From Centrapalus pauciflorus (Eukaryota > Streptophyta > Magnoliopsida > Asterales > Asteraceae): DNA of 64,000 bases. The position numbers and the translations under genes were made by a program. Under the pieces are notes generated by a model. The model did no database searches. It had not been told where the DNA came from and saw only the letters and a program-made list of their open reading frames with translations. This document shows positions 20,201-29,051 of the stretch, piece after piece; the first letter of the stretch is position 1, and each line of letters starts with the position of its first letter. The DNA is taken from contig JAANYP010003713.1 of the NCBI GenBank assembly GCA_020465985.1, positions 1 to 64,000 of the forward strand, in the 5' to 3' direction.

Positions 20201-21856
20201 CTGGACCGAAAACCAGGCTGAGCTGAACCAGAATCGGTACCATCTGGTCCGGTTTTGCATTTTTCCATTGTAGAAGTAGGGAAAATCCAAGAGTTATAGT
20301 TGTTGATAAGATGTTTGAATGATATTACTGCATCTTAAACAGTTCTAAAATTTAATCAAGTTATTCGATAGTAGAAACTTTGGAACCCTACTCGGTGATT
20401 ATAACTCAACCATTACTAAATGGGTTAACATATTGGCCTTTCCACCTTGTCGTCCTGCTTCAAACTTACCTCACTTTTTTCTTGGTGTCAATTCAACAGG
20501 TTCAAAGGGCTAGGTTTGGTTCTTGAATGATCAAACAGAAATTAGGCTAACCAAACGAGTCGAGCTTATATCAAGCAACTCAAAGTTGCTCGATCAAGTT
20601 CAGATTTTATTGAGCTCCAACCTAATCTCAAAAACTGTGATCAAAGTAACAAACATCTATGTGCAATAAAATCGTGATGTTTACCTTTCGTATTCGTGAT
20701 AATTTTAATATTTGGTCAATTTTAATTTAGAAGTGTAAACAGGTCAGTCGGGTCATGTTTTGTGACGCCTTTTTCATGTGGTGTTATTCAGGTCAACTCA
20801 AAAATCACCCACCTTGATATACATCTATGACTACAAACGAGTTGTACATTTTTCGAGATAATCAAGCTGACCAAGTAACACAAACTTGAGCCAAATAACG
20901 TAACTCAAAAAACGAGTTTAAGTATCAAAATTTATGATTATGGCTTTATTTCAGCCTTTTGAGTCGAGCTCGAGCCAAAATTCGAGCCCTTGAGCCAAGA
21001 TCGTACATGCATCTTGAAAGGTTGTCAAGCTATCAAACCGAGCTCTAGCCCAACCTAAGTTAATCGAGCTCAGCTCGGCTTAAATTGTTTAGCTATTGGA
21101 GTCCTAAACATGCTTGTGAAAATTGAAGTTATTTCTAAATAAATCTATATAATATTAATAAAGCAAGATAATTTGCCACATGTCACTCTCTCGTGGCATC
21201 TCAATTTCATTTTCCCGCCTATTTTCTTACCATAATTTTCATTCTAATATTAAGGAAAGTAAATTAATAACTACAATTATCTTTTATAAATTGTTTTTGA
21301 TATTTTATTTTCTTATTAATTAAAAAATTTAATAAATGTATATATACATATAGTTAAAAAGTCATGAATCAACTCTAATCCATTCACTAAATGTTTTTTT
21401 ATCTCTATATTATGTATTTTAATTTCATATATTATATCGATTAGATAATTTATCTATCGAGTTTAATATTAGCATTTAAATATTATAAATTTATAAATGT
21501 AATATAATAATGTAATTTTATTTGCATTTTTAAAAAATATTTTTTTATAAATATTCCCATGTAACACATGAGCATATATAAAATGTTTGTGTGTGTTATT
21601 TGCAGGGTTGGGTGGCGGGCCGATTCTTGGAAGAGGCTATCTTTCTTTGTTGGAGAAGCATAAGCCTCAAGTGAAATGGGAGAAGAAAAGTGCTGAACAT
21701 TTCTTCGTGTATTCAGATGATAATCATCAACATGTTGTGTTTTACCCGTCCCTTTTGTCGATTGCAATGCGTCTTGATGAAGCTCGATCATGGGGCGCAG
21801 GCATTTCTATTTGGGAAATCGGTCAAGGCTTAGATTATTTCTTCGATCTTCTGTAA
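5276..21856 (+). CDS. GH18 chitinase-domain-containing protein 1 homologue (8 exons)
   Basis: Exons: 5276-5554, 5735-5808, 6602-6682, 7891-7978, 10684-10781, 16894-16981, 17955-18303 and 21606-21856. All introns are GT-AG and all phases close, giving 435 residues. An in-frame ATG at 5255 would add 7 residues. The protein has a basic N-terminus, one hydrophobic membrane segment (about residues 42-63) and then the GH18 barrel, with VLAYVTPWNSKGYELAKEFN, VLEGRHNVDKGWISDLRMKG, FSLMTYDFSNPQNPG-type strands (here GYSLMTYDFSNPQNPG) and the C-terminal SWGAGISIWEIGQGLDYFFD. This is the CHID1/SI-CLP family, which binds saccharides. The catalytic strand reads MDYDGIVLESW, without an intact DxxDxDxE motif, so hydrolysis is doubtful. 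A copia element sits in intron 5 in the sense direction, yet all splice sites look intact. The likely Arabidopsis counterpart is At4g01040. Confidence 0.93.
5809..6601 (+). other. GH18 intron 2 with a GC-richer repeat remnant
   Basis: The intron is bounded by GTAACA and TTGCAG. About 6290-6430 is notably GC-rich (AGCGGGTCAAGGGGGTAGCG and following) and reads like the regulatory part of a decayed LTR, ending in TTTGTAATCTGTGTTATT-type sequence. I found no second copy in the window, so its class is unsettled. Confidence 0.35.
6683..7890 (+). other. GH18 intron 3
   Basis: An intron of 1,208 bp between exons 3 and 4. It includes a GC-richer patch at about 7300-7400 (GCGGGTTGACCCGGGGCTTA) that looks repeat-derived. 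Nothing else is supported. Confidence 0.5.
7979..10683 (+). other. GH18 intron 4 with retroelement fragments
   Basis: An intron of 2,705 bp. It holds a minus-oriented LTR-retroelement fragment near 9495 (entered separately) and, at about 10080-10310, an LTR-like stretch with CCTATAAATATACATCC (TATA-like) and AATGAATAAACAAAAG (poly(A)-signal-like). The open frame at 9199-9441 has no recognisable domain. Confidence 0.5.
9495..9870 (-). mobile_element. minus-oriented LTR retroelement fragment (PBS plus LTR start)
   Basis: GCTCTGATACCA at 9495-9506 is the reverse complement of the initiator-Met primer-binding site TGGTATCAGAGC. Three bases later the sequence TGTAACACCCC begins, the classic LTR terminus in this orientation. 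The internal region would lie to the left and the LTR to the right. The right LTR end is not visible, so the given end is approximate. Confidence 0.5.
11004..11146 (+). repeat. copia 5' LTR
   Basis: 143 bp, beginning TATTAGACATTTATG and ending CTCAGTTCATCT. It contains CTCTTATATAATCTC (TATA-like, about 11079) and TTATTCACAATAATA near the end. It is identical to the 3' LTR. Confidence 0.95.
11160..11542 (+). repeat. copia leader with CCG-rich tandem repeats and telo-box-like motifs
   Basis: The untranslated leader carries several 25-27-bp units built from GGAAACCCTAGCG plus (CCG)n, at about 11225-11475. AAACCCTA, the plant telo-box core, occurs repeatedly (about 11170, 11269, 11294, 11367, 11392 and 11449). 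The leader is far more GC-rich than anything around it. Confidence 0.8.
11543..13546 (+). CDS. copia gag-protease-integrase (5' part of broken polyprotein)
   Basis: 667 residues from a well-placed ATG (CACCATGG). Residues 1-about 240 are copia-type gag (YWKTMIQPFL and following). A zinc knuckle follows at C324, C327, H331 and C336 with spacing CX2CX3HX4C, one residue shorter than usual. The protease active site is D368-T369-G370. The GAG-pre-integrase zinc region has HHRLGHP and CDSCLVGKL, and the integrase core begins with D564 in CDVWGP. The true frame is lost at about 13366-13376; residues after about 611 are out of frame. Compared with the downstream ORF, one nucleotide is missing, so the natural single gag-pol ORF is split. 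The element probably cannot move on its own unless the shift is tolerated. Confidence 0.92.
   Translation: MVSIVPFTAAEKTCHNSHKFGFTLSPTNYGYWKTMIQPFLITNDLFGYVDGSIPCPPMTIVSSSSSEKDGTTVPPPQLNPSYTVWVSNDAHVRMLILSTISEASFQHVQGLTSHDLWLSLERAYAPHTSSREYTLKTQLLKLQMNPDETAAAYLTRAQEYSIALANIGEPPKEKDLLMLVISGLREEYNGLKSTLIGRQFPVAFSELHGLLSDHDYMIKKSTPDVSATQAFLATVQSRTPVTPTATPTPDQLHALQQALSQLGLQVQPLTAQPAQAYYTNRSGNSRGRGRDSRRGRGNHYNRNQSGTREQFSWASTQNTVFGTCNRCGIGHIPSQCPNRDPATIRPRQPPLANFTDSRATSSASWLPDTGSNHHVTPDLSSFDHSEAYYGTDNLHVGNGKGLPILHIGSTNLYSPDKTFSLKNILHVPEIKQNLLSVQQFCLDNNVFFEFHSSFFVVKDKSTHTILLTGPSNGGLYSFSLPRSQPILKVGFSATRTSSTIWHHRLGHPHPQLFNSMVSKYSLPLLNKSSSSFSCDSCLVGKLSKLHLLPSNYESSHVLDLVFCDVWGPAPVTSFDGHTYFLLCVDHYFRFMWIFPLKLKSDVYAIFKNFLSWLNVNFKPNSKPSKLIGEENSGIFPNFSPHLASFTAFPVLTRVNKTVLLNVATVML
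13375..15795 (+). CDS. copia integrase-RT-RNase H (3' part of broken polyprotein)
   Basis: This frame overlaps the upstream ORF by 172 bp and is offset by one base. It carries the remaining integrase core residues (D16 in QTDWGGEF, E50 in NGLVERRH), the GKIQRYKARLVAKGFRQ RT entry motif, the RT active site YVDD at residues 481-484 and the RNase H acidic residues (D645, D656 and the TESEYKAL glutamates). It ends with the ARTKHVEVDFHFVRE and IADIFTKPL signatures. The stop lies 12 bp before the 3' LTR. The ATG at 13375 is internal to the integrase and is not a natural start. Apart from the frame break the coding sequence looks fresh. Confidence 0.92.
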   Translation: MVERQFQTKLKTVQTDWGGEFRNLSKFFTSLGIIHRLSCPHTSEQNGLVERRHRHVVETGLTLLAASHVPQRFWHFAFDTAVYLINRMPSRTNSNVSPFELLFKHPPDFSFLRVFGCQCFPHLRPYNNHKMDFRSTPCVFLGYSPTHHGYCCLDTQSDRLYIARHVRFNEQLFPFHQTSTAPSPTPPPDPYTSTYPNPHPTLLTPPTTMPTTLPSHFDPPTPPTPTPTDPPPLIHTYHRRPRSTQPSTPTTAPPTTRTRPANLRPNPKQTKPYNASSFHTTHTHTDIEPRLFSVANKDPRWRHAMSEEYSALIRNGTWSLVPRPKSNVVDCKWVYRLKKDQTGKIQRYKARLVAKGFRQQPGIDYQETFSPVVKATTIRVVLSLAVTQGWSLRQLDVQNAFLHGTLTETVYLEQPPGFIDQTKPDHVCLLHKSLYGLKQAPRAWFHRLSTVLRSLGFQGSKTDPSLFIYSRHGALLYMLVYVDDIVLTGNNQQAIDTVVQSLSQSFPIQDLGSLSYFLGIEVTSMGTDMLLSQQKYTLELLQRAGLSQSKPVPSPMTTTANLALGDSATFSDPVKYRQIVGALQYVTLTRPDITFAVNKVAQFMHCPTENHWSAVKRILRYLQGTSTFGLRLRRDSSTLLHAYTDSAYNAITGFSDADWAGCPDDRRSTGGYAIYLGLNLVSWSAQKQKTVSRSSTESEYKALANTVAELTWLETLLRELQVPLKKTPTLWCDNLGATYLSANPVFHARTKHVEVDFHFVREKVADKQLSVQFITTDDQIADIFTKPLLSQRFMFLRSKLQVVPRP
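15808..15950 (+). repeat. copia 3' LTR
   Basis: 143 bp, identical to the 5' LTR by eye. It is preceded by a polypurine tract and followed by the ACTAA target duplication. Identity of the two LTRs implies recent insertion. Confidence 0.95.
17144..17511 (-). mobile_element. Harbinger-like MITE, copy 2 (GH18 intron 6)
   Basis: 368 bp, the reverse complement of the copy at 4839-5205. Ends are GGTTGCGTTTAGTTAACGAA and the inverse of GGGTGCGTTTAGTTACCGAA. It is flanked by a TTA duplication (17141-17143 and 17512-17514), typical of PIF/Harbinger elements. It sits inside intron 6 and leaves the splice sites untouched. Confidence 0.85.
18304..21605 (+). other. GH18 intron 7 with several repeat remnants
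   Basis: A 3,302-bp intron (GTATGT donor, TTGCAG acceptor). It contains a GC-richer interspersed segment at about 18510-18715 (possibly a SINE), a terminal-repeat-like CAGTGACGGAACCTGAACA at about 18830, GC-rich unclassified sequence at about 19070-19340, a solo-LTR-like block at 19836-20056, GAGCTCGAGCC-type repeats at about 20550-21090 and AT-rich sequence up to exon 8. Confidence 0.5.
19836..20056. mobile_element. probable solo LTR
   Basis: It begins TGCAACACACCCAAAATCC and ends GTGGGATGTTACA, matching the TGTAACACCCC...GGGGTGTTACA style of plant gypsy LTR ends. The inside has the TTTGACTTTTACAAGTC words common in such LTRs. No clear 5-bp duplication flanks it, so it is either old or a fragment. 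Confidence 0.5.
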
Positions 21857-22687
21857 CTCAGATTTGTAGTTTGAAGAAGTTTCAGGATGACTGTATGAGC
21901 AAACTTAATTTTGTTAGGTTCCTTCATGTAGATCGGTGTATAATGTTTTTTTACTTTGATTTTCTTCTGTTTGATAGAAGGCGGTACTGTGATAAAATCT
22001 AACAATCTATAAGAATTCTCGTGTGCAGTGCTTGTTTGTACAGTACAAGTACACCATGCTTGTTGGAAGCTATTCACTTATTAAGTTTCTGGTTTGCTAG
22101 CACACTTTCAGGTGTGCATTCTATTTTTTTTATGTTCAACAGTAGATGTTAATCATGTTATGATTTGAGATGAGTTTGAAAAGGAACAAAACCTCACTTT
22201 ACTAATTTCCAAACTAGTGGGAAAATGCAGGAGTGGGCAGTTTTTGGTTCGGGACCAAGGAAACCGAAAACCAAATCATATCGAATACTTTAAAAACCAA
22301 ACCAAATTTAAATTTGGGTGAAACCAAACCGATTATGAAATTGGGTTTTTAGATTGATTTCCGGTCTAGCATATGTGTGTGTATTTGAAATTTTAGGATT
22401 ATTTTTTTTTTTTTTGATGTATAATTTTTTATGTACGTTCAACTTGATATTTTTGGGATCACATACTTAATATTGAACTATTTGAGAAGTTTGAAAGTTT
22501 TTAGTTTGTCGTTTGGTCTTTGATTGTTTGTAGATTGTTTGGATATTGAATATTTGGTTTATAAACCAAACCAAACCGAATTTGAATTTAGTTTATGGTT
22601 TGGTTTATGTAGTTTTGAATTTGGTTTAGTTTGATTTTTGGTTTAGGGCAAAAAAAAATTCCAAACCGAATAAACTAAACCGAGGGT
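21857..22687. other. GH18 3' flank and AACC-rich repeat
   Basis: The first ~200 bp after the stop codon should hold the 3'UTR. From about 22240 to 22680 the sequence is dominated by AAACCGAAACC, ACCAAACCGAATTT and their complements (TTTGGTTTGG), forming a decayed inverted repeat. The gypsy element inserted at its end and splits it from 22687 to 32325. Confidence 0.5.
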
Positions 22688-23175
22688 TAATGGTATAACC
22701 AAAGAACTATAAAAATACGCCATTCAATGCATACCAAAAGAAGAAAAGATACAAAAAGAACTAATAAGAGGAAAAGGACATATCAGCTTTTCTATCTCAA
22801 GAAACCTGTATGGCAAAGAAAGAATACAAAAAGAGGATCTTATATGAAAAAGGAAAGTCTCCTAATAAGCCGAAGGAGGGAAGTCCAAGGAAACACATAT
22901 TCAGGACTATCTCCAAAACACGAGGAGGATCGACCAAAAGGAAAGAGGAGCTTTGCCGGAAGTAGTAGCAGGATTCTCAATATAAACTCATATGCAGAAC
23001 AGGTTAAGGCATAAAAATATCTATTTCATTCGTTTCTTTCAATATCCATATTCCCCTTCATTTCCTTATACTTACTTAGGCATCGGAGTGGTTTTGCAGG
23101 AGCCCCTCCCTGCGAGATCACTGACGAGTTCATTCTGTTTTCAGGGAACCGCTAATCAAGCAGACTGAACAAACA
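22688..23175 (+). repeat. gypsy 5' LTR
   Basis: It begins TAATGGTATAACCAAAG and ends GACTGAACAAACA. A TATA-like CTCAATATAAACTC lies at about 22976-22989. The open frame at 22727-23014 recurs in the 3' LTR and is not a gene. Confidence 0.93.
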
Positions 23176-23203
23176 TTTGGCGCCATCCGTGGGACACGAC
23201 TGA

Positions 23204-23827
23204 ATGGCGGGTGATATGGAAAAAAATAAGCAAACGGAATATCCACCAGGTTTTACACCAGAACCTCAGTCAGGAGATCTGAGACACCGGGTGGGGGAAG
23301 GAGATGTTGTAATCAGTAGAGGTTTTGTGGAAAAAAATTATGAAGAGCTTTTGGTACTGGTCAAAGAAAGGTCTCGGCAGTTGAAGCAACTCAGGTTAAA
23401 GGATGTGCAGGTCCAGCTCTTCAATTCTGATGAAGAGATGGACGAGGAGATAGAAACAGAACAACCAAGGAGGATAACGGGACCGGTTACGCAAGAGCAA
23501 GAAAATCAAAGAAGTTGGTCACTTCAAGATGATAGAGAGAAAGCGCCAGCAACTGTGGAAGTAGGAGTCCATCGTTCGTCTGACAAAGAAGGTGCTCCAT
23601 CGGAGGCCGAACGTCAACGAAGGAAGGAGTCCAGCAAAGGAACAGACACTCATCGTTTAAAGTATCAAGCCAACCAGGAGAGGCATTTGAATTTCGCATG
23701 GGAACCCAGTCCTTTTGCATCATGGATAGAAGATTTCCCCCTACCAGAAGGCTTGAAACTTCCCTCCAATGTAGGGATCTATGACGGAGTAGGAGATCCA
23801 GATGACCATATGCGTGTTCCTTCTTAG
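23204..23827 (+). CDS. gypsy gag, N-terminal part
   Basis: 207 residues starting MAGDMEKNKQTEYPPGF, charged and Glu/Arg-rich, reaching the start of the conserved gag domain at YDGVGDPDDHM. The frame breaks at about 23815, where a GT dinucleotide appears duplicated (CGTGTTCC). This creates an early TAG at 23825-23827. The continuation is in the frame of the next ORF. Confidence 0.85.
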   Translation: MAGDMEKNKQTEYPPGFTPEPQSGDLRHRVGEGDVVISRGFVEKNYEELLVLVKERSRQLKQLRLKDVQVQLFNSDEEMDEEIETEQPRRITGPVTQEQENQRSWSLQDDREKAPATVEVGVHRSSDKEGAPSEAERQRRKESSKGTDTHRLKYQANQERHLNFAWEPSPFASWIEDFPLPEGLKLPSNVGIYDGVGDPDDHMRVPS

Positions 23828-23853
23828 GCGCCGTAAAAATATCCAAGTGGTCT

Positions 23854-25530
23854 ATGCCGGTAGCATGTCACATGTTTCCGATCACTCTCAAAGGAACAGC
23901 GAGGCTGTGGTATGAAAGCTTGATACCAGGAAGCATACAAGATTTTGGCCAGCTAAAAGACCAATTTAGGGGCCACTTCATGCAACAAAAGAAGTACACT
24001 AAAACTCATTTAGAGGTCCACAACATCAAACAAGCTCCCGAAGAGTCATTAAGGGAATTTGTAGAAAGATATAACCAAGAAAGCCAGCAAGTCAAAGGGT
24101 TGCATGAAGATATCAAAATATCAGGTTTCATACATGGGCTGCGGATAAGGCAGCTGGTGGAACTGCTGTCAGCCAATCTCCCAACAACATACCAAGAAGT
24201 CCTGGACAAAACATACTCTTTCATAAGGTCAAAAGAGACATACACGCAGGCCCAAACAAATGCGAAGAAGGGCGGCAAAAGCCAGAACCTTAACAGAAAT
24301 CAGAGTCACAGGTACAAAGACAGTCGCCCTCATAGATATCAGCGGGACGGACCAAGACGCGACAGCAGTTACAATCCCTTGACCAGTCTGTCAAAAACCC
24401 CAAAAGAAATCTTGGCAACGGAGCCAGTAACTTCTTCATTTAAACCCCCGGCGCGCATGCCTAGCAGGGCTAGAGAGAGAGATAGAACCAAGTACTGTGA
24501 CTTTCACGAGGATCACGGGCATGAAACGAACAATTGTATAGAGTTGAGAAAGCAAGTGGAAGGCGCAGTAAGGTCAGGGAAATTGGCACACTTGGTTAAA
24601 GGGATCAGACAGGGGCATCCAGTGAAATCCTCGCCGAAAAAATTCGGATGGCAAGGAGATAGCCTTCCGAAGCCGGAGCCACGGCCCAGGTCTCCGGTAG
24701 GCGAAATACACATGATAAGAAGACGAGAGTGCTTCAGAGGAGAAGACGAATACACACCCTCCGAAGAGGAAGAGACACGAAGAGTAAGAAAAGGAGACAT
24801 CTTTTTTCCTCTATTAAAAGGAAAGGGATCCTGCAAGCCAGTGGTGATCTCGGCAATAGTAGCCGATACTCTGATGCATCGTCTATATATGGACGGATGT
24901 AGCTCGTGTGAAATCATGTATGAGCATTGTCTGCTGCAAATGCCACGGGCAGTAAGAGAGTTAATAAAGGCCCCCGGAGGCCCGTTGGTCGGTTTCTCTG
25001 GAGAAACGGCCTGGCCAGTAGGGGAAATATCTTTGCCGGTGACCTTAGGAAGATATCCGAAGAGCCGGACCGAAATGATAGATTTCACAGTGGTCAGATC
25101 TCCCTCACCATACAACATCCTCATCGGAAGAACTGGCATGAGAAGTTTTGGAATGGTTGTATCAACCATACATAGACAAGTCCAGTTCCTGACTAGCGAA
25201 GGTATAAGCCATTTAGATGCGGATGATAGCCAGCCACCGGGATGGCGGGAGGTCAGGAATGTACAAAAAGATCAGCAAAAGCACGAAGAAACAGAGGAAA
25301 TGGTTGTTAATGAAATATATCCGGAACAGCCTGTCCTTGTCAATACGCAATTGCCTCATCAAATAAAAAGGGGAATACACCAAATTCTCGTAGCTTATTC
25401 GGACGTTTTCGCTTGGCGACCGGAAGACATGACGGGTATTCCCAGGGAGATCGAGATAGAGGGCGAAGGGCGGTATACCACCACTCATAGGCTGAACGTG
25501 AACCCGTCACATACTCCAAAGTGCCAGTAA
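23854..25530 (+). CDS. gypsy gag C-terminal part and aspartic protease
   Basis: 558 residues. The gag domain continues (GTARLWYESL, FRGHFMQQKKYTKTH, ESLREFVERYNQE), followed by a basic linker and a zinc-finger-like YCDFHEDHGHETNNC (about 24493-24540). The protease active-site region is YMDGCSSCEIMYEH (about 24886-24930), with Asp-Gly-x-Ser in place of Asp-Thr-Gly, as is usual in this lineage. The ATG at 23854 is internal; the real start is the ATG at 23204. It ends at TAA 25528-25530, in the same frame as pol and where related polyproteins read through with a sense codon. I read this as a nonsense mutation. Confidence 0.88.
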   Translation: MPVACHMFPITLKGTARLWYESLIPGSIQDFGQLKDQFRGHFMQQKKYTKTHLEVHNIKQAPEESLREFVERYNQESQQVKGLHEDIKISGFIHGLRIRQLVELLSANLPTTYQEVLDKTYSFIRSKETYTQAQTNAKKGGKSQNLNRNQSHRYKDSRPHRYQRDGPRRDSSYNPLTSLSKTPKEILATEPVTSSFKPPARMPSRARERDRTKYCDFHEDHGHETNNCIELRKQVEGAVRSGKLAHLVKGIRQGHPVKSSPKKFGWQGDSLPKPEPRPRSPVGEIHMIRRRECFRGEDEYTPSEEEETRRVRKGDIFFPLLKGKGSCKPVVISAIVADTLMHRLYMDGCSSCEIMYEHCLLQMPRAVRELIKAPGGPLVGFSGETAWPVGEISLPVTLGRYPKSRTEMIDFTVVRSPSPYNILIGRTGMRSFGMVVSTIHRQVQFLTSEGISHLDADDSQPPGWREVRNVQKDQQKHEETEEMVVNEIYPEQPVLVNTQLPHQIKRGIHQILVAYSDVFAWRPEDMTGIPREIEIEGEGRYTTTHRLNVNPSHTPKCQ

Positions 25531-25539
25531 AAGAGAGGA

Positions 25540-28530
25540 ATGGCACCAGAAAGAAATAGGGCTGTCCAGGAAGAAGTCAAGAAACTGGTACAATCAGGGA
25601 TTCTAAGAGAAATCAGGTATCAGACCTGGGTAGCCAATCCTGTCATGGTCAAGAAAGGAGATGGCACATGGCGGATGTGCGTGGACTTCACAGACTTAAA
25701 CAAAGCTTGCCCAAAGGATTGTTACCCATTGCCAGAGATCGATTGGAAGGTGGAATGCCTGGGGGGTTTTGATTTCAAATGTTTCTTGGATGCATACAAA
25801 GGTTACCATCAGATTCAGATGGAGCCTGGCGACGAGGATAAAACAGCTTTCCACACTAGTCAGGGGATTTACTGTTATCGAAAGATGCCTTTTGGACTTG
25901 AAAATGCAGGAGCAACTTATCAGAGGCTAGTGGACAAAGCTTTCAAGAATCAAATAGGAAGGAACCTGGAAGTATATGTAGATGACATGGTGATCAAAAG
26001 TAGGTCCACTGAGGACCTCCTCAAAGATATCGAAGAGACGATGCGAACTTTACGTCGAATCAATATGAAATTGAATCCCAAAAAGTGTTCGTTTGGAGTA
26101 ACGGAAGGCAAGTTCTTAGGATACATAATCACCAAGGATGGAATTAAGGTCAATCCTAAGAAAGTCAAAGCTATTCAGGACATGCAGTCGCCTAGCACTT
26201 TAAAGCAAGTTCAGTGCCTCAACGGAAGGATAGCAGCCTTGAACCGATTCCTGGCTAGAGCATCGGAAAAAGCTTTACCCTTTTTTAAAGTTCTAAAAGC
26301 CTGTTCCAGCAACGGAAGTTTTTCGTGGGGAGAGGAAGAGGAAAACGCCTTTCAGGAGCTAAAAAAATTGTTAAATGAAATACCCATGTTAGCCGCTCCG
26401 ATCCCAAATGAGATACTCACCGTGTATCTTGCTGCTAGCATAGAAGCCGTGAGTGCAGTCTTGGTAGCGGATCGTCCGGGGAAGCAGATGCCGGTCTATT
26501 TTGTAAGTCGCATGCTGCAAGGGCCAGAAGAGAATTACCCCCCAATCGAAAAACTAGTGTTGGCTTTGATCACAGCTGCTAGAAGATTAAGAAGGTATTT
26601 TCAAGCGCATAGGATACAAGTCCTAACAAATCAACCTATTAGACAGGTATTAGCGAAGCCAGAAAACTCCGGAAGGTTGATGAAATGGGCGATAGAGCTA
26701 GGGGAACATGAAGTCACCTTCAGACCCAGAGTATCGATCAAGGGACAGGTACTCGCAGATTTCTTGGCAGAAGTACCGAAGACCGAAGAACCGATGGTAC
26801 CAGTTGAGACTATAAAATGGAAGCTATACACAGACGGGGCTTCCAGTACAGAAGGAGCCGGAGCAGGACTCATGCTCATAGATCCCGAGGGGGTCGAACA
26901 TACTTATGCTTTGCGTTTTGAGTTTAAAGCATCCAATAACGAAGCCGAATACGAAGCTCTAATCGCCGGACTTCGTATGGCTGGCTCCATGAATATACGG
27001 AAACTGGACATATACCTTGATTCCCAACTAGTAGCAAACCAAATCAAGGGAACTTTCGAAGCAAAAGAAGCATCCATGATCTTGTATAAGGAGGTTGCTT
27101 TGAGGGAGTTGTCAAGGTTTGAAGAATATCATATCAATCAGGTGCCCCGGAGCATGAATAAGAAGGCCGATGCCTTAAGTAAGTTAGCTTCTCTTACTTT
27201 TGCTCATTTATCCAAAGAGGTTCTAGTGGAAGTCTTACCAGAAAAGGCTATACGCGCAAGAGAAGTATCCTCCATCGTAACAGAAGAGGAGCCAAACTGG
27301 ATGACGAACATTATCAATTTTTTGACAAGAGGAATTGAACCCCCATGTGCCGAAGACGCCAGAAAAATACGAACGAAGGCCCCCACGTATGCTTGGAAGG
27401 ATGGAGTCCTTTACAAAAACTCATATATGATGCCTTGGTTACGTTGTGTGGGAAAAAATCAAGCTACAAACATCATTCAGGAAGTACATTTAGGATCTTG
27501 CGGAATGCATTCAGGCCCTCGGACAGTCGTGGGAAAAATCATAAGGTTAGGGTACTATTGGCCAACTATGCACAGAGACACAGAAAAGGAGATTCGAAAG
27601 TGCGAATCTTGTCAAAAGAATGCACATATATCTAGACTGCCGAAGCACAACCTCATATCTGTCACTACCGCTTGGCCTTTCAGTAAATGGGGAGTCGATA
27701 TAGTAGGACCTTTCCCCGAAGCTCCCGACCAAATTAAGTTCCTGATTGTAGCAATTGACTATTTCACAAAATGGGTGGAGGCTCAAGCAATGGCAACTAT
27801 CACTTCAAAACACGTTCGTAATTTTGTATGGAACTCGATTGTATGTAGGTTCGGCATCCCACATGAAATAGTGACAGACAATGGAACACAATTTGCTGAT
27901 GGTCTGTTCCAGCAATGGTGCAATGAGTTACACATCAAACAAAAATTCACTTCCGTGGCTCACCCACAAGCCAACGGACAGGTAGAGGTCACTAACAGGG
28001 ACATTGTTGCAGGGATAAAGAAAAGGCTGAATGGGCATGGAAAAGGATGGGTGGAAGAACTATCCAACGTCCCATGGGCACATCGGACCACTCCCAAGAA
28101 CAGCACAAATGAAACACCATTCAGTCTTACTTATGGCACAGAGGCAGTTCTGCCAGCTGAAATCAGTGTACCAACACACAGAGTAAGTCATATAGAACAG
28201 GAGGACAATGAGCAAAGCCTGTGGATCAACCTTGACCTGTTGGAGGAGCGTCGGGAGGCAGCGGCAAGACGAATAGCTGAAGAAAAGCGGCAGGTGGAAC
28301 AATACTATAATAGACGTGTACGAAATGTAATCCTTAAAGTAGGCGATTGGGTCCTAAGGAAGAATGAAGCGAGCAGGCAAGAAGACTTGGGCAAATTAGG
28401 TCCCAACTGGGAAGGCCCATATAAAATTGCAGCAATAAAAGGGGAAGGAACGTATGATCTTGAGACCCAGGAAGGCAATATTGTTCCTAGAACTTGGCAC
28501 ATTTCAAACTTGAAAAAGTTTTACAAGTAA
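25540..28530 (+). CDS. gypsy pol: RT, dual RNase H, integrase
   Basis: 996 residues, in the same frame as the upstream ORF and separated from it by one stop and three codons. RT has WRMCVDFTDLNKACPKD, MPFGLENAGATYQRL and YVDD at residues 146-149. The first RNase H is degenerate (YLAASIEAVSAVL lacks the catalytic Asp). It is followed by a second, archaeal-type RNase H with D432 in LYTDGASS, NNEAEYEALIAG and DSQLV. Integrase has an HHCC zinc region (about 27487-27620), D720, D780 and E816 (the last two separated by 35 residues), then a C-terminal GPYKI/WHISNLKKFY module. The dual RNase H defines the Tat clade. The internal reading frame is intact. Confidence 0.93.
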   Translation: MAPERNRAVQEEVKKLVQSGILREIRYQTWVANPVMVKKGDGTWRMCVDFTDLNKACPKDCYPLPEIDWKVECLGGFDFKCFLDAYKGYHQIQMEPGDEDKTAFHTSQGIYCYRKMPFGLENAGATYQRLVDKAFKNQIGRNLEVYVDDMVIKSRSTEDLLKDIEETMRTLRRINMKLNPKKCSFGVTEGKFLGYIITKDGIKVNPKKVKAIQDMQSPSTLKQVQCLNGRIAALNRFLARASEKALPFFKVLKACSSNGSFSWGEEEENAFQELKKLLNEIPMLAAPIPNEILTVYLAASIEAVSAVLVADRPGKQMPVYFVSRMLQGPEENYPPIEKLVLALITAARRLRRYFQAHRIQVLTNQPIRQVLAKPENSGRLMKWAIELGEHEVTFRPRVSIKGQVLADFLAEVPKTEEPMVPVETIKWKLYTDGASSTEGAGAGLMLIDPEGVEHTYALRFEFKASNNEAEYEALIAGLRMAGSMNIRKLDIYLDSQLVANQIKGTFEAKEASMILYKEVALRELSRFEEYHINQVPRSMNKKADALSKLASLTFAHLSKEVLVEVLPEKAIRAREVSSIVTEEEPNWMTNIINFLTRGIEPPCAEDARKIRTKAPTYAWKDGVLYKNSYMMPWLRCVGKNQATNIIQEVHLGSCGMHSGPRTVVGKIIRLGYYWPTMHRDTEKEIRKCESCQKNAHISRLPKHNLISVTTAWPFSKWGVDIVGPFPEAPDQIKFLIVAIDYFTKWVEAQAMATITSKHVRNFVWNSIVCRFGIPHEIVTDNGTQFADGLFQQWCNELHIKQKFTSVAHPQANGQVEVTNRDIVAGIKKRLNGHGKGWVEELSNVPWAHRTTPKNSTNETPFSLTYGTEAVLPAEISVPTHRVSHIEQEDNEQSLWINLDLLEERREAAARRIAEEKRQVEQYYNRRVRNVILKVGDWVLRKNEASRQEDLGKLGPNWEGPYKIAAIKGEGTYDLETQEGNIVPRTWHISNLKKFYK

Positions 28531-29051
<521 letters not shown>

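Noticed and set aside
22727..23014. 95-residue open frame, repeated at 31872-32159
   Set aside because: It lies inside the gypsy LTR and recurs only because both LTRs are copies; no domain and no separate promoter evidence.
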